Assembly: GCF_034321785.1 (NCBI RefSeq)
Contig: NZ_JAXLPB010000002.1
Coordinates: 372,001 to 436,000 of the forward strand
Source of the DNA: Fulvimarina uroteuthidis
GTDB lineage: Bacteria > Pseudomonadota > Alphaproteobacteria > Rhizobiales > Rhizobiaceae
Direction of reading: 5' to 3'
Length of the DNA: 64,000 nucleotides
In this document: piece by piece, positions 1 to 8,938 of the stretch
How the letters are laid out: each line of letters opens with the position of its first letter
How positions within the stretch are numbered: the stretch's first letter is position 1
Position numbers and translations under genes: made by a program
Notes under the pieces: model-generated
Database searches by the model: none
What the model was told of the DNA's origin: nothing
The model's input: the letters and a program-made list of their open reading frames with translations, nothing else

Positions 1-611
1 GCGGTGGTGTCGTACATGCCGACCGCGTCGATCTCCAGCATCTTCACCGAATAGGGCGCGCCGAAGGCTGCGACGGCGGCGAAACACGCAGCTTCCTGGG
101 CCTTGTCGGGCAGGATGTGGGCGGCGGCGAACGGCAGGAAGTCGAGGGTGCGCCCGCCCGAATGGAAGTCGAGGACGATATCGGCCATCGGCAGGAGATT
201 GCGCGTCACATAGTCGGCGATCTTCTCGGTCGGATTGCCGAAGGGCCGGCCGGGAAACGACCGGTTGAGATTGCCCTTGTCGATGGGCGAGGTGCGCGTG
301 CCGGCCCTGAAGGCCGGATAGTTCAGCGCCGGCACGATGATCACCCGCCCCGAGACCTCCTCTGCGGCAAGGCGCCGGGCGAGATCGAACAGGGCGATCG
401 GCCCCTCATATTCGTCGCCATGATTGCCGCCGGTGAGAAGCGCCGTCGGCCCCTCGCCGTTCGCGATCACGGTGATCGGCGTCAGGATCGAGCCCCAGGC
501 GCTGTCGTCCCGGCTGTAGGGCAGGCGCAGAAAGCCGTGCTGGATGCCGTCCCGGTCGTAATCGACGGTGGAGACGACGGCGGAGGGCGGGAGCGGATCG
601 GTCGGTTCCAT
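1..611 (-). CDS. doeB: N2-acetyl-L-2,4-diaminobutanoate deacetylase DoeB (EutE), 3' end beyond the window
   Basis: Zinc-dependent deacylase of the succinylglutamate desuccinylase/aspartoacylase family. It is expected to remove acetate from N-alpha-acetyl-L-2,4-diaminobutyrate, the product of ectoine hydrolysis, in the cytoplasm. The first 203 codons are visible. Family motifs are present: GGNHGDEYEG with the His and Glu zinc ligands near residue 60, NLNRSFPG with the substrate Arg near 110, and DFHSGG with the third zinc ligand near 145. The ATG at 611 lies 7 bases after the doeA stop, so the gene is the last visible member of the eutABC-doeAB operon. The remaining third of the protein lies left of position 1. 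Assignment rests on motifs plus operon context and is strong. Confidence 0.93.
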   Translation of the reverse strand, partial: MEPTDPLPPSAVVSTVDYDRDGIQHGFLRLPYSRDDSAWGSILTPITVIANGEGPTALLTGGNHGDEYEGPIALFDLARRLAAEEVSGRVIIVPALNYPAFRAGTRTSPIDKGNLNRSFPGRPFGNPTEKIADYVTRNLLPMADIVLDFHSGGRTLDFLPFAAAHILPDKAQEAACFAAVAAFGAPYSVKMLEIDAVGMYDTT

Positions 612-618
612 TCTCGGG

Positions 619-1797
619 TCAGTCCTTCACCACGAGCCGGCGCGGCACGTTCGACAGGAGTTCGTAGCCGGTCTCGGTGATCGCGAGGCTCTCGGTGATC
701 TCGAGGCCCATATCCTCCAGCCACAGCGCCGTCATGAAGTGGAAGGTCATGCCGGGCTTCAGCTCGGTCGTGTCGCCGGGCCGAAGGCTCATGGTGCGCT
801 CGCCCCAGTCCGGCGGATAGGACAGGCCGATCGGATAGCCCGTGCGGCTGTCCTTGACGATGCCGTGGCGCTTCAGCACCGAAAAATAGGCCTTGGCGAT
901 ATCCTCGCACGTGTTGCCGGGTCTTGCCGCCTCGAGCCCTGCTTCCATGCCGTCGAGCGTCGCCTTTTCGGCATCGAGGAAGATTTGGGGCGGCTTGCCG
1001 AGGAACACGGTGCGCGAAAGCGGACAATGATAGCGGCGATAGGCGCCGGCGATCTCGAAGAAGGTGCCCTCGCCAAGCTGCATCGGCCTGTCGTCCCATG
1101 TAAGGTGCGGGGCGACCGCGTCGGGGCCGGAGGGCAGCATGGGCACGATCGCCGGATAGTCGCCGCCATGGGCCTCCGTGCCGCGAATGCCGGCATCGTA
1201 GATCTCGGCGACGAGGTCGCATTTGCGCATGCCCGGCTCGATCGTCTCGACGATCCGCGCATGCATGTTGGTCACGATCTGGCCGGCGATCCGCATGTAG
1301 TCGAGTTCGGTGGCGCTCTTCACCGCGCGCTGCCAGTTGACGAGCGCGGTTGCATCGACGAAGCGCGCGTTCGGCAGATGGGTCGTCAACGCGGCGAACG
1401 CGGCGGCGGAGAACCAGTAATTGTCCATCTCCACGCCGATGGTAAGCCCGCCCCAGCCCCGGTCCTCGAGGATGCGCGCCAGATGATCCATCGGATGGCG
1501 CTCGGTGGACTGCACGTAATGGTCGGCATAGCCGAGAATATGATCGTGGGCGAGATAGGCGGTGCGTTTGGCGCCGTTGGCGTCCATCGCCCGGCCGAAC
1601 CAGATCGGCTCGCCGTCCGGCGGCACGATCACGCCCTGGTGGACGTAGAACGACCAGCCGTCATAGCCGGTGAGCCAGGCCATGTTGGAGGGGTCGGACA
1701 CGTAGAGAACGTCGAGACCCTTGTCGGCCATGGCACTCCGGGTCTTCGCCAGGCGCGCGGCATACTCCTCGCGGGAGAAACTGAGATTGGGTTCCAT
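619..1797 (-). CDS. doeA: Ectoine hydrolase DoeA (EutD), M24 creatinase-like
   Basis: This 392-residue protein has the two-domain creatinase/prolidase (M24) fold: an N-terminal domain to about residue 155 and a pita-bread domain after it. DoeA opens the ectoine ring to N-acetyl-diaminobutyrate isomers. In the C-terminal domain the positions that carry metal-binding aspartates in aminopeptidases read EIAGAYRRYH and PLSRTVF, so the usual metal ligands appear lost, as in creatinase; this fits a non-metallo hydrolase. The HGGDYPAIVPM segment near residue 210 is kept. The start at 1797 follows the eutC stop by 38 bases, and doeB follows immediately. Length and neighbours match ectoine degradation clusters of roseobacters and rhizobia. 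Confidence 0.95.
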   Translation of the reverse strand: MEPNLSFSREEYAARLAKTRSAMADKGLDVLYVSDPSNMAWLTGYDGWSFYVHQGVIVPPDGEPIWFGRAMDANGAKRTAYLAHDHILGYADHYVQSTERHPMDHLARILEDRGWGGLTIGVEMDNYWFSAAAFAALTTHLPNARFVDATALVNWQRAVKSATELDYMRIAGQIVTNMHARIVETIEPGMRKCDLVAEIYDAGIRGTEAHGGDYPAIVPMLPSGPDAVAPHLTWDDRPMQLGEGTFFEIAGAYRRYHCPLSRTVFLGKPPQIFLDAEKATLDGMEAGLEAARPGNTCEDIAKAYFSVLKRHGIVKDSRTGYPIGLSYPPDWGERTMSLRPGDTTELKPGMTFHFMTALWLEDMGLEITESLAITETGYELLSNVPRRLVVKD

Positions 1798-1835
1798 GGT
1801 GGGCGGGTCTCCTGAGTGAGGGGCGGAACGTCGAG

Positions 1836-2828
1836 CTAGCTTGTGAAGACGGTGCCGGCGCCGGCGGCCAGAACGCGACGGTGGACGAGCGTCGCGATGG
1901 CGGTGTCCTGAACGCCGGTCCCCGTCAGGTCGCAGATCGTGATCCGGTCGCCCGCCGTTCGTCCGGGCACGGCGCCCGCGACGATCGCGCCGAGCTCGGC
2001 GAAGGGCGCGTTGGCCCCCCAAAGCCCGGCCGCGATCGCATGGTGCAGTTCGCCCAGACGCCGCGTCTGGACAAGGCTGTCGGCCACGTAGAGATCGGCG
2101 CGAAGCAGCGCCTGCGGCTCGATCTCGTTCTTGTGCTCCGCGTCCGAGCCCATCGCCGTGACATGCTGCCCGGCCTCCAGCCAGTCGGCACGCAGGATCG
2201 GCGTCGACGAGGGCGTCGTGGTGACGACGATGTCCGCACCCGAGATCGCCGCACGCGGATCGGCATGGGCCGTGACCGCGATGTTCAGCGCGGCGGAAGC
2301 CCGGCTCGCCAGAGCTCTCGCCTTTGCCGGATCGCGCGCCCAGATCCGCGCCTGCGCGATCGGCCGCACGAGCGTCAAAGCCTCGAGCTGCAGCAGCGCC
2401 TGGACGCCCGCGCCGAAGATCGCCGCGATGCCGGCATCTTCGCGCGAAAGATGGCTCGCCGCGAGGGCGCCGGCCGCCGCGGTGCGCAGATCGGTCAGAT
2501 AGCCATTGTCGAGGAACAGGGCTTCGACGAGTCCGGTCCGCGCCGACATCAGCATCATCAGACCGTTGACGCTGGGAAGGCCGAGCGCCGGATTGCCGAA
2601 GAAACCCGGACTGACCTTCAGCGCGAAGCTCGGCAGGCCCGGCACGTAGGCGGTCTTCACGTCCACCTCGCCGCGATGCTCGGGAATGTCGAGGCGCAGG
2701 ATCGGCGGCATACCCACCTTTTTCGTCGCAAGCGCCGCAAAGCCATCCGATATCGCCGCGATCACGCCCTGGTCGAGCGTCACGAGTTCGCGCAACTGGC
2801 TTTCCGTGACGATCCGGATCTCGGGCAT
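1836..2828 (-). CDS. eutC: EutC, ornithine cyclodeaminase/mu-crystallin family protein of hydroxyectoine use
   Basis: A 330-residue NAD(P)-dependent ornithine cyclodeaminase/mu-crystallin family member. The Rossmann part is visible as IFGAGVQALLQLEAL near residues 137-151, followed by the family motifs VTTTPSSTPIL and DLYVADSL. In hydroxyectoine clusters EutC works with EutA and EutB to convert 5-hydroxyectoine to ectoine before DoeA acts; the exact chemistry of EutC is less well established than that of DoeA and DoeB. The ATG at 2828 overlaps the eutB stop (TGATG), a sign of translational coupling. The family call is secure; the pathway role follows from gene order eutA-eutB-eutC-doeA-doeB. 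Confidence 0.93.
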   Translation of the reverse strand: MPEIRIVTESQLRELVTLDQGVIAAISDGFAALATKKVGMPPILRLDIPEHRGEVDVKTAYVPGLPSFALKVSPGFFGNPALGLPSVNGLMMLMSARTGLVEALFLDNGYLTDLRTAAAGALAASHLSREDAGIAAIFGAGVQALLQLEALTLVRPIAQARIWARDPAKARALASRASAALNIAVTAHADPRAAISGADIVVTTTPSSTPILRADWLEAGQHVTAMGSDAEHKNEIEPQALLRADLYVADSLVQTRRLGELHHAIAAGLWGANAPFAELGAIVAGAVPGRTAGDRITICDLTGTGVQDTAIATLVHRRVLAAGAGTVFTS

Positions 2829-3814
2829 CAGGCCGCATCCATGAGGGCGTTCGTGCCCGCGACGACGCTTTGGTGAAGCCGCATGTCGATGCTGCGGCCG
2901 GTCAGAAGCAACACGGTTGGGCCGAACGACTTCACCTTGCGGGCCAGAAGCGCGGCGACGCCGACCGCGGCCCCGCCCTCGATTACCTCGCGCTCCTGGA
3001 CATAGGCATGGCGGATGCCCGCGGCGATCTCGGCTTCGGTGAGAAGCACCACCCGGTCGACGAGGGTGCGCACCATCTCGAAGGTGATGGAATTGTCGAG
3101 ATTGATGCCGCCGCCGAGCGAATCGGCGAGCGTCGGCAGTTCCTCGACCTCCGTCGGATAGCCGGCCTTGAGGCTCGCATGCATCGCCGCGCCCCGCGCC
3201 ATCGAGATGCCGACGACCTTCACGCCCGGGCGCTTGGCCTTGACGGCGGCGGCGACCCCCGAGATCAGCCCGCCGCCCGAAAGCGGTACGAAGACGGTCG
3301 AAACATCCGGCACGTCCTCGACGATTTCGAGGCCGATGGTTCCCTGGCCGGCGACGATCAGCGGGTGGTCGAAGGGCGGCACCGATACCAGCCGCTCCTC
3401 GCGAATCAACCGTCCGACCTCCATCTGGGCCTCGTCCTGGCTCTTGCCGACGATGCGGATCTCGGCGCCGAGCGCCTTGATCGCGTCGATCTTCACCTGC
3501 GGCACCAGGCTGGACATGCAGACGACGCAGCGGATGCCGGCACGCTTTGCGGCATGGGCGAGCCCGCGCCCGTGATTGCCGGTGGACGCGGCGACGACGC
3601 CGCGGGCCCGTTCCGCATCGCTCAGCGACAGCACCGCATTCGTCGCCCCGCGCACCTTGAAGGCGCCGGTGATCTGCCGGTGCTCGAGCTTCAGATAGAC
3701 CGGAACGCCGGTCATGTCGGACAGGCTCGTGCTGAGGTCGACGGGCGTGCGCCGGATGTGCGGCCGGATTCGTCTCGCGGCGTCTTCGATCTCCTGGAAT
3801 GCAACCATTCCCAT
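2828..3814 (-). CDS. eutB: EutB, PLP-dependent threonine dehydratase-like hydroxyectoine utilization protein
   Basis: Fold-type II PLP enzyme related to threonine/serine dehydratase. The PLP-binding lysine lies in GAFKVRGA near residue 53, the substrate loop in ASTGNHGRG near 78, and the phosphate-binding glycine loop in PLSGGGL near 176. In hydroxyectoine use EutB is proposed to remove the 5-hydroxyl group as water. Three in-frame ATGs exist at 3832, 3814 and 3808. I prefer 3814 because GGAAAGGG lies about 7 bases upstream and this start falls just after the eutA stop; the 3832 start would add six residues and overlap eutA. The stop overlaps the eutC start. Confidence 0.92.
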   Translation of the reverse strand: MGMVAFQEIEDAARRIRPHIRRTPVDLSTSLSDMTGVPVYLKLEHRQITGAFKVRGATNAVLSLSDAERARGVVAASTGNHGRGLAHAAKRAGIRCVVCMSSLVPQVKIDAIKALGAEIRIVGKSQDEAQMEVGRLIREERLVSVPPFDHPLIVAGQGTIGLEIVEDVPDVSTVFVPLSGGGLISGVAAAVKAKRPGVKVVGISMARGAAMHASLKAGYPTEVEELPTLADSLGGGINLDNSITFEMVRTLVDRVVLLTEAEIAAGIRHAYVQEREVIEGGAAVGVAALLARKVKSFGPTVLLLTGRSIDMRLHQSVVAGTNALMDAA

Positions 3815-3818
3815 AAAT

Positions 3819-4604
3819 TCACCCTTTCCCATCAGTGCCTTGTGCAGTCAGGTCGCGCATTAGGCGTCCAACTGCAAGAGGCGCTTCAAGGACACCGCAG
3901 GCCTTCATGACCGCCCAGAACCCCGCCTGGTTGCTGGTTACCACCGGCCTGCCGATCGCCTGCTCGATGACATCGACGACGTCGACGGCACGCAGCGCGG
4001 TGCAGGAGATGAACAGGGCCTCGGCCTGCGGGCTCACGGCCCTGCATGCCGCATCGACGAGACTGGCGTGGGAAAGTCGCGCCATCGCCCCGTCGTCCGC
4101 AATGTCGAGGGCCGTCAACCGATCGACCAAGCATCCGTGCCGCTCGAAATAGGCCGCCATCGCGCGCCCGACCGAAGCGCCGTAGGGCGTCAGCATGCTG
4201 ATTTGCCGCGCGCCGAGCGCCTCGAGCGCGCCGATCGCCGCGCGTGGCGGCGTGATGACCGGACTTGCGCGTCCCCCCGCGTGGATCGCGGCCTCCACGG
4301 CCTCGTCGCCGATGAGAACGCTCGCCGACGTGCACGAAAAGGCGATCGCGTCGAGGGTCTCGCCCGGAAGAATGCGTTCGGCCGCCCGGCCGAGAAGCGG
4401 TTGCATGGCACGCAGGTTTTCCGGCGTCACCGGATTGGCGAAGGCGATGCGATTGACGAAGATCGCGATGCCGGTGCCGGCGAGATGGCGGGCATAGTCG
4501 CGCTCGCTGGTGAGATCGGTCGACAGCACGATCAGGCCGAGGCGCGCCTGGTCGCTCGCGTCGAAGCGAAGGGGTGCGCCGGGGCTGCCGATTGTCTCGA
4601 TCAT
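3819..4604 (-). CDS. eutA: EutA, Asp/Glu racemase-arylmalonate decarboxylase superfamily protein
   Basis: A 261-residue member of the two-cysteine racemase superfamily that includes arylmalonate decarboxylase and maleate isomerase. The two expected catalytic cysteines are present: FSCTSASVL (Cys91) and FISCTAL (Cys201). In hydroxyectoine clusters EutA is thought to invert the stereocentre of 5-hydroxyectoine so that EutB can dehydrate it. It is the first gene of the minus-strand operon and faces the ectoine transporter operon across a 589-base intergenic region, so both are probably controlled from there. Family call is firm; the substrate comes from the neighbours. Confidence 0.92.
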   Translation of the reverse strand: MIETIGSPGAPLRFDASDQARLGLIVLSTDLTSERDYARHLAGTGIAIFVNRIAFANPVTPENLRAMQPLLGRAAERILPGETLDAIAFSCTSASVLIGDEAVEAAIHAGGRASPVITPPRAAIGALEALGARQISMLTPYGASVGRAMAAYFERHGCLVDRLTALDIADDGAMARLSHASLVDAACRAVSPQAEALFISCTALRAVDVVDVIEQAIGRPVVTSNQAGFWAVMKACGVLEAPLAVGRLMRDLTAQGTDGKG

Positions 4605-5193
4605 GTCGTCCCGTTTCGGTTCTTAGCGCCGCCCGAGGTGCGGGACAGGGCCCGTGCCGGAGCGGTGCGCCGGCTGCCGCCGCAGGGTCGCATCCACGGG
4701 GCGTTCGCACCGTTCCCGCGCCTTGGATCACTGTCCGATCGTTACCTTCGGCGAACACCTGATGAAATAGAAGGCATGCCCGAAAAATGGCCGAATGGTC
4801 GCCCTTCCTCTCCCGCGGCAGAGGATTCCTCTGGCGATCGGGCAAGAAGCAGATGGTTCGACGCCAGGGCGAGCGGCGGTCCGGCCGCAAGCAGAACGCA
4901 CCGAGGCGCAAGATCGCGGCGAGTTGTTCCGATTCGTATTCGGGCTCCGACAGCCTGATTTACAAGCATAATTCGATCCCTTCGAAGTCGACCGGCACAT
5001 GACGGCCTCATGCGATCTGCGTCCCATGCGTGAATTCGGCACGTTTTGCGATCAAGCCCCGGATGGTTGCTGTGAAACACGAAGGGTTGCCCTTGTCCTG
5101 CGTTTCGTTACGCTTGGTGACGACTTTCCGGATCTTGCACGATCGGCCCGCCCGATCGGCGGGGTCCTTTCCCGATTCCCAAGGAGCCTTCCC
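4605..5193. promoter_or_regulatory. 589-base divergent control region between eutA and uehA
   Basis: No convincing gene lies here; open frames that extend uehA or eutA upstream lack support. The region separates the catabolic operon from the transporter operon, so it should hold both promoters and the ectoine-responsive operator. The part from about 4945 to 4985 is less GC-rich than its surroundings (GATTTACAAGCATAATTCG) and is the most promoter-like stretch. A GATCGG/CCGATC inverted repeat lies near 5140. A strong ribosome site, AAGGAGCC at 5181, precedes the uehA ATG at 5194. I could not identify a specific operator. Confidence 0.5.
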
Positions 5194-6336
5194 ATGAGCA
5201 CCCTTATCCGCACGACGAAACGCGCCTTTCTCGCCACCTGCATGGCGACGACCGCGACGCTCGCCCTTTCGGCCGGAAGCGCATCGGCCGAGGAATGGAA
5301 ATACGCGATCGAAGAAGCCCTCGACGAGGTTCAGGGCGTCTACGCCCAGAAGTTCAAGGAATATGTCGAGGCCAATTCCGACCACACCGTGTCGATCTTT
5401 CCGTTCGGCACGCTCGGCGAATCGGCCGACACGACGGAGCTCGCCCAGATGGGCGCGATCCAGTTCGTCGACCTGTCGCCGGGCTTCACCGGCAGCCTGA
5501 TTCCCGAATTGCAGGTCTTCCTCCTGCCCTACACGCTGCCGGAGGATCCGGCCGTCCTCGCAGACTTCTACAAGACCTCCGAGACGATCAACGAGGATCT
5601 GGCCGCGCTCTATGAGGAGCAGTCGCTGCATCTCATCGACATGTTCCCGGAGGGCGAGGTGGTGATGACCACCAAGGAAGCCGTGAAGAGCCCGGCCGAT
5701 CTTGACGGCGTCAAGTTCCGCGTGATGACGACGCCGCTGCTGGTCGAGACCTACGACGCCTTCGGCGCGACCCCGACGCCGCTGCCATGGGGCGAGGTGT
5801 TCGGCGCGCTGCAGCTCAACATGATCCAGGGCCAGGAAAACCCGATGTTCTTCGTCGAATCGACGAAGATGTACGAGGTCACGGACCACATCACCTTCAC
5901 CGGCCACAACACGTTCACGACCGCCGTCGCGGCGAACAAGAGCTTCTATGACGGCCTGTCCGAAGAGGACAAGGAGATGGTGAACGCAGCCGCCGATAAG
6001 GCCTACGACTACATCATCGAATATCAGAAGGGCCTTCAGGACAAGGCGCTCGCCGCGATCAAGGAGGCCAAGCCCTCGATCACCGTGACGACCCTCACCG
6101 ACGAGGAGCGCCAGCCCTTCCGCGAGGCGGCGAAGGCCGTGCGCGAGAGCTACGCCGAAATGACCGGCGAAAGCGGCCAGAAGGTGCTCGACGGTTTCGA
6201 GGCCGACATCGCCGCCTCCGTGGAGCGCGTCAATGGCGGCTCGGACAGCGCGGATGCGAGCCCGGCCGAAGCGCCCGCCGCAACACCGGCGAGCGATGCG
6301 GCGTCGGCCGAAGGCGGCGAATCGGCGGCCAACTGA
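5194..6336 (+). CDS. uehA: Ectoine/hydroxyectoine TRAP transporter substrate-binding protein (TeaA/UehA type)
   Basis: Periplasmic DctP-family binding protein of 380 residues. The signal peptide is about 32 residues and cleavage is likely after SASA. The mature part closely follows the Halomonas TeaA pattern as I know it: EEWKYAIEEALDEVQGVYAQ at the start, SPGFTGSLIP, ATPTPLPWGEV and GQENP in order. This, with the eut/doe genes opposite, makes ectoines the likely ligand. The ATG at 5194 has an AAGGAG site; the longer frame from 4999 is not needed. Odd feature: after the family domain ends near residue 345 there is an Ala/Ser/Pro/Glu-rich tail of about 35 residues (from GGSDSADAS on) that TeaA lacks. 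A stem-loop follows the stop. Confidence 0.95.
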   Translation: MSTLIRTTKRAFLATCMATTATLALSAGSASAEEWKYAIEEALDEVQGVYAQKFKEYVEANSDHTVSIFPFGTLGESADTTELAQMGAIQFVDLSPGFTGSLIPELQVFLLPYTLPEDPAVLADFYKTSETINEDLAALYEEQSLHLIDMFPEGEVVMTTKEAVKSPADLDGVKFRVMTTPLLVETYDAFGATPTPLPWGEVFGALQLNMIQGQENPMFFVESTKMYEVTDHITFTGHNTFTTAVAANKSFYDGLSEEDKEMVNAAADKAYDYIIEYQKGLQDKALAAIKEAKPSITVTTLTDEERQPFREAAKAVRESYAEMTGESGQKVLDGFEADIAASVERVNGGSDSADASPAEAPAATPASDAASAEGGESAAN

Positions 6337-6347
6337 ACCTGGGTCCC

Positions 6348-6377
6348 GGCGGGGCGGGCACGATGCCCCGTCCCGCC
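6348..6377 (+). promoter_or_regulatory. Stem-loop between uehA and uehB
   Basis: The arms GGCGGGGCGGGCA (6348-6360) and TGCCCCGTCCCGCC (6364-6377) can form a long GC-rich hairpin with one or two irregularities, starting 11 bases after the uehA stop. No T-run follows, so it is not a classic terminator. A hairpin just downstream of a binding-protein gene commonly protects or partly terminates the transcript, giving more binding protein than membrane subunits. That role is inferred. Confidence 0.6.
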
Positions 6378-6459
6378 ATTCCCGACCTGACGGGACATTG
6401 GCTTCCGGCGCTTTGCCGGTAGCCCGTCCAGCCTCCTTCGACGAGGACACCGAACGCCC

Positions 6460-7119
6460 ATGAACGCCGACGAGCGACGCGACACAATCGACCGAACCGG
6501 CGACAGCGCGCCGCGATCGTCCGAAACCGGCGTGACGACGAAGACCGCCGCCGATCGGGCGGCCGTCGGCTTCACCGGCATTCTGAGTCCGCTCGGGATC
6601 GTGGACCGGGGCATGGCGATCTTCGAGGCGGTGGTCCTGGCCATCGGAACGCTGGCGCTCGCCTGCGCTTCCGTCGCCAACGTCGCCGGCCGCTTCCTGT
6701 TCGGCCAGAGTCTCTATTTCGCCGAGGAGCTCAGCCAGTTCCTCGTCATCCTCATCACCTTTGCCGGCATCGGCTTCGCCGCACGGCACGGGCGGCACAT
6801 CCGCATGTCCGCGATCTACGACCAGCTGCCCGACCTCGGCCGCAAGATCACGATGATCCTCATCGCGCTGGTCACGGCGGCGATCATGTTCGTCCTTGCC
6901 TGGTATTCCTATTTCTACGTGTCGAGCGTCTACGGCACGGGGCGGATCTCGCCCGTCACCCGCATCCCGGTGTTCCTCACCCTGATCTGGCTGCCGATCG
7001 GCTTCGCCATCACCGGCATCCAGTACATCCTGACGGCGATCGCCAACCTCACCCGCCCCGACGTCTACCTGTCCGTCTCGGTGATCGACACCTACGAGGA
7101 TACGGAGACCCAGGTCTGA
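6460..7119 (+). CDS. uehB: Ectoine TRAP transporter small membrane subunit (DctQ/TeaB type)
   Basis: A 219-residue inner-membrane protein. A polar, Thr/Arg-rich N-terminal stretch of about 50 residues precedes four hydrophobic segments (roughly 58-80, 92-110, 130-152 and 172-197), the usual layout of DctQ subunits. The motifs NVAGRFLFGQSLYFAEELSQ and RHGRHIRMS match the family. The N-terminal extension is longer than in many DctQ proteins. It lies between the binding protein and the large subunit, 123 bases after uehA with the stem-loop in between and 54 bases before uehC. Confidence 0.92.
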   Translation: MNADERRDTIDRTGDSAPRSSETGVTTKTAADRAAVGFTGILSPLGIVDRGMAIFEAVVLAIGTLALACASVANVAGRFLFGQSLYFAEELSQFLVILITFAGIGFAARHGRHIRMSAIYDQLPDLGRKITMILIALVTAAIMFVLAWYSYFYVSSVYGTGRISPVTRIPVFLTLIWLPIGFAITGIQYILTAIANLTRPDVYLSVSVIDTYEDTETQV

Positions 7120-7173
7120 TGGCGCCTTTCCCGACTGCGACCCCGTCCGTCCCGACACCGGAGGCGCGCTGAC

Positions 7174-8451
7174 ATGGCGACCACCATGATCGTCACCATG
7201 ATCGTGCTGCTTCTGGCCGGCTTCCCGATGATGGTTCCGCTGATCGCGGCGACGCTGATTGCGTTCGTCATCTATCTGCCGATCGGCCCGGAGATCATGA
7301 TCCAGCAGATGCTGGCCGGGATCCGGCCCTCGGCGCTGATCGCCGTGCCGATGTTCATCCTCGCCGCCGACATCATCACCAAGGGCAAGTCGGCGGACCG
7401 GCTGATCAACATGGTGATGCGGTTCGTCGGCCATATGCGCGGCGGCCTCGGCATCGCGACCGCGGCAAGCTGCACTCTCTTCGGCGCCGTCTCCGGCTCC
7501 ACCCAGGCGACCGTCGTCGCGATCGGCGGCCCGCTGCGCCCGCGCATGCTGAAATCGGGCTACAGCGACAGCTTCACCCTGGCGCTGATCGTCAATTCCT
7601 CCGACATCGCCATGCTGATCCCGCCCTCGATCGCGATGATCATCTACGGCGTCGTCTCCGGCACCTCGATCTCGGAGCTGTTCATCGCCGGCGTCGGTCC
7701 GGGGCTCCTGATCCTCGTCCTGTTCTCGATCTACGCCTACATCTACGCCCGCCGGCACGACATCCCGACCGAGCCGAAGGCCTCCTGGAGCGAGCGCGTC
7801 GCCGCCGTCGGAGCGGCCGTGTGGCCGCTCGGCTTTCCGGTCATCGTCGTCGGCGGCATCTATGGCGGCATCTTCTCGCCGACGGAGGCGGCCTCGGTGT
7901 GCGTCGGCTACGCGCTGATCCTGGAAATGCTGATCTTCCGGTCGCTGAAGGTGACCGACATCTACGAGATCGCCAAATCGACCGGCCTCATCACCGCCGT
8001 CGTCTTCATTCTCGTGGCCGCCGGCGCCGGCTTTTCCTGGGTGATCTCCTTCGAGCGCATCCCCCAGATGATCCTGGGGGCGCTCGGGCTGGCCGAAGCC
8101 GGCCCCTACACGGTGCTGATCGCCATCTCGATCGCGTTCTTCGTCGGCTGCATGTTCGTCGATCCGATCGTCGTCATCCTCGTCCTGACGCCGATCTTCG
8201 CGCCGCTGGTCTCCGGGCTCGGGCTCGATCCGGTGCTCGTCGGCACGATCATCACCCTGCAGGTCGCCATCGGTTCGGCGACGCCGCCGTTCGGATGCGA
8301 CATCTTCACGGCGATCGCGATCTTCAAGCGACCCTATTGGGAGGTGATCCGGGGGACCCCGGTCTTCATCCTCATTCTCCTGTCGGTCAGCGCCCTCTTG
8401 ATCGTCTTCCCGCAGATCGCCCTCTTCCCGCGCGATCTCGCCTTCCGCTGA
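7174..8451 (+). CDS. uehC: Ectoine TRAP transporter large permease subunit (DctM/TeaC type)
   Basis: A 425-residue polytopic inner-membrane protein with about twelve hydrophobic segments. It is the sodium- or proton-coupled transport subunit that takes ectoine from UehA. The DctM signatures are clear: GAVSGSTQATV near residue 110, IPPSIAMIIYG near 150, SPTEAASV near 235 and SATPPFGCD near 368. Length fits the family. It belongs to uehABC-usp-asnC-doeD, the same order as in Ruegeria ectoine loci up to the position of eut genes, which are here divergent. Confidence 0.94.
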   Translation: MATTMIVTMIVLLLAGFPMMVPLIAATLIAFVIYLPIGPEIMIQQMLAGIRPSALIAVPMFILAADIITKGKSADRLINMVMRFVGHMRGGLGIATAASCTLFGAVSGSTQATVVAIGGPLRPRMLKSGYSDSFTLALIVNSSDIAMLIPPSIAMIIYGVVSGTSISELFIAGVGPGLLILVLFSIYAYIYARRHDIPTEPKASWSERVAAVGAAVWPLGFPVIVVGGIYGGIFSPTEAASVCVGYALILEMLIFRSLKVTDIYEIAKSTGLITAVVFILVAAGAGFSWVISFERIPQMILGALGLAEAGPYTVLIAISIAFFVGCMFVDPIVVILVLTPIFAPLVSGLGLDPVLVGTIITLQVAIGSATPPFGCDIFTAIAIFKRPYWEVIRGTPVFILILLSVSALLIVFPQIALFPRDLAFR

Positions 8452-8491
8452 CCGCGTCGCCGGTCTTCGCAGCTTGAAAGGGCCAGATGCC

Positions 8492-8938
8492 ATGTACAAG
8501 ACGATCCTCGTCCCGGTGGATGGCTCGGCCATGGCGACGAAGGCGCTCGACAGCGCGATCGCCCTTTCGCAGACCTTCGGGGCAAGCCTCGTCACGCTTT
8601 GCGTCTACCGCCACCATTCGCCGCTCGAGGCCTCGTTCTCGATGGTGCGGGCACAGAGCGAGAGCCAGAACCGGCCGGACGATGCCCTGAAGAGCTATGC
8701 GAGCGAGATCGCGTCCGCCGCCAAGGAACGCGCGCGCGCGGCGGGCGTCGCAGACGTCTACGGCTATGCCAAGCGCGGCCAGCCCTCGCGCGCGATCGTC
8801 GAGTTTTCCAGGCAGCACGGGGTCGATCTCATCGTGATGGGCGCGCGCGGCACCGGCGACATCGAGGGATTTCTCCTCGGCTCGGTCTCCTACAAGGTCT
8901 CCTCGCTCGCCAGCGTGCCCTGCCTGATCGTTCGCTGA
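8492..8938 (+). CDS. teaD: Universal stress protein UspA family (TeaD-like)
   Basis: A 148-residue cytoplasmic Usp-domain protein. It starts with MYKTILVPVDGS and ends with the nucleotide-binding motif GARGTGDIEGFLLGSVS, the G-x2-G-x9-G(S/T) signature of ATP-binding Usp proteins. In Halomonas, TeaD binds ATP and tunes TeaABC transport; the same place in this operon, 40 bases after the permease gene, suggests the same job. I chose the ATG at 8492; the upstream TTG at 8474 would add six residues that do not belong to the domain. Confidence 0.9.
   Translation: MYKTILVPVDGSAMATKALDSAIALSQTFGASLVTLCVYRHHSPLEASFSMVRAQSESQNRPDDALKSYASEIASAAKERARAAGVADVYGYAKRGQPSRAIVEFSRQHGVDLIVMGARGTGDIEGFLLGSVSYKVSSLASVPCLIVR

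Noticed and set aside
568..2876. Long plus-strand frames opposite the eut/doe genes
   Set aside because: They are antisense shadows of well-supported genes in high-GC DNA, with Arg/Gly/His-rich sequence and no domain motifs.
5008..8595. A minus-strand frame of 1195 codons across the ectoine transporter genes
   Set aside because: It is antisense to three clear TRAP genes; its composition (Asp, Arg, Gly, His) is that of a reverse-strand shadow.
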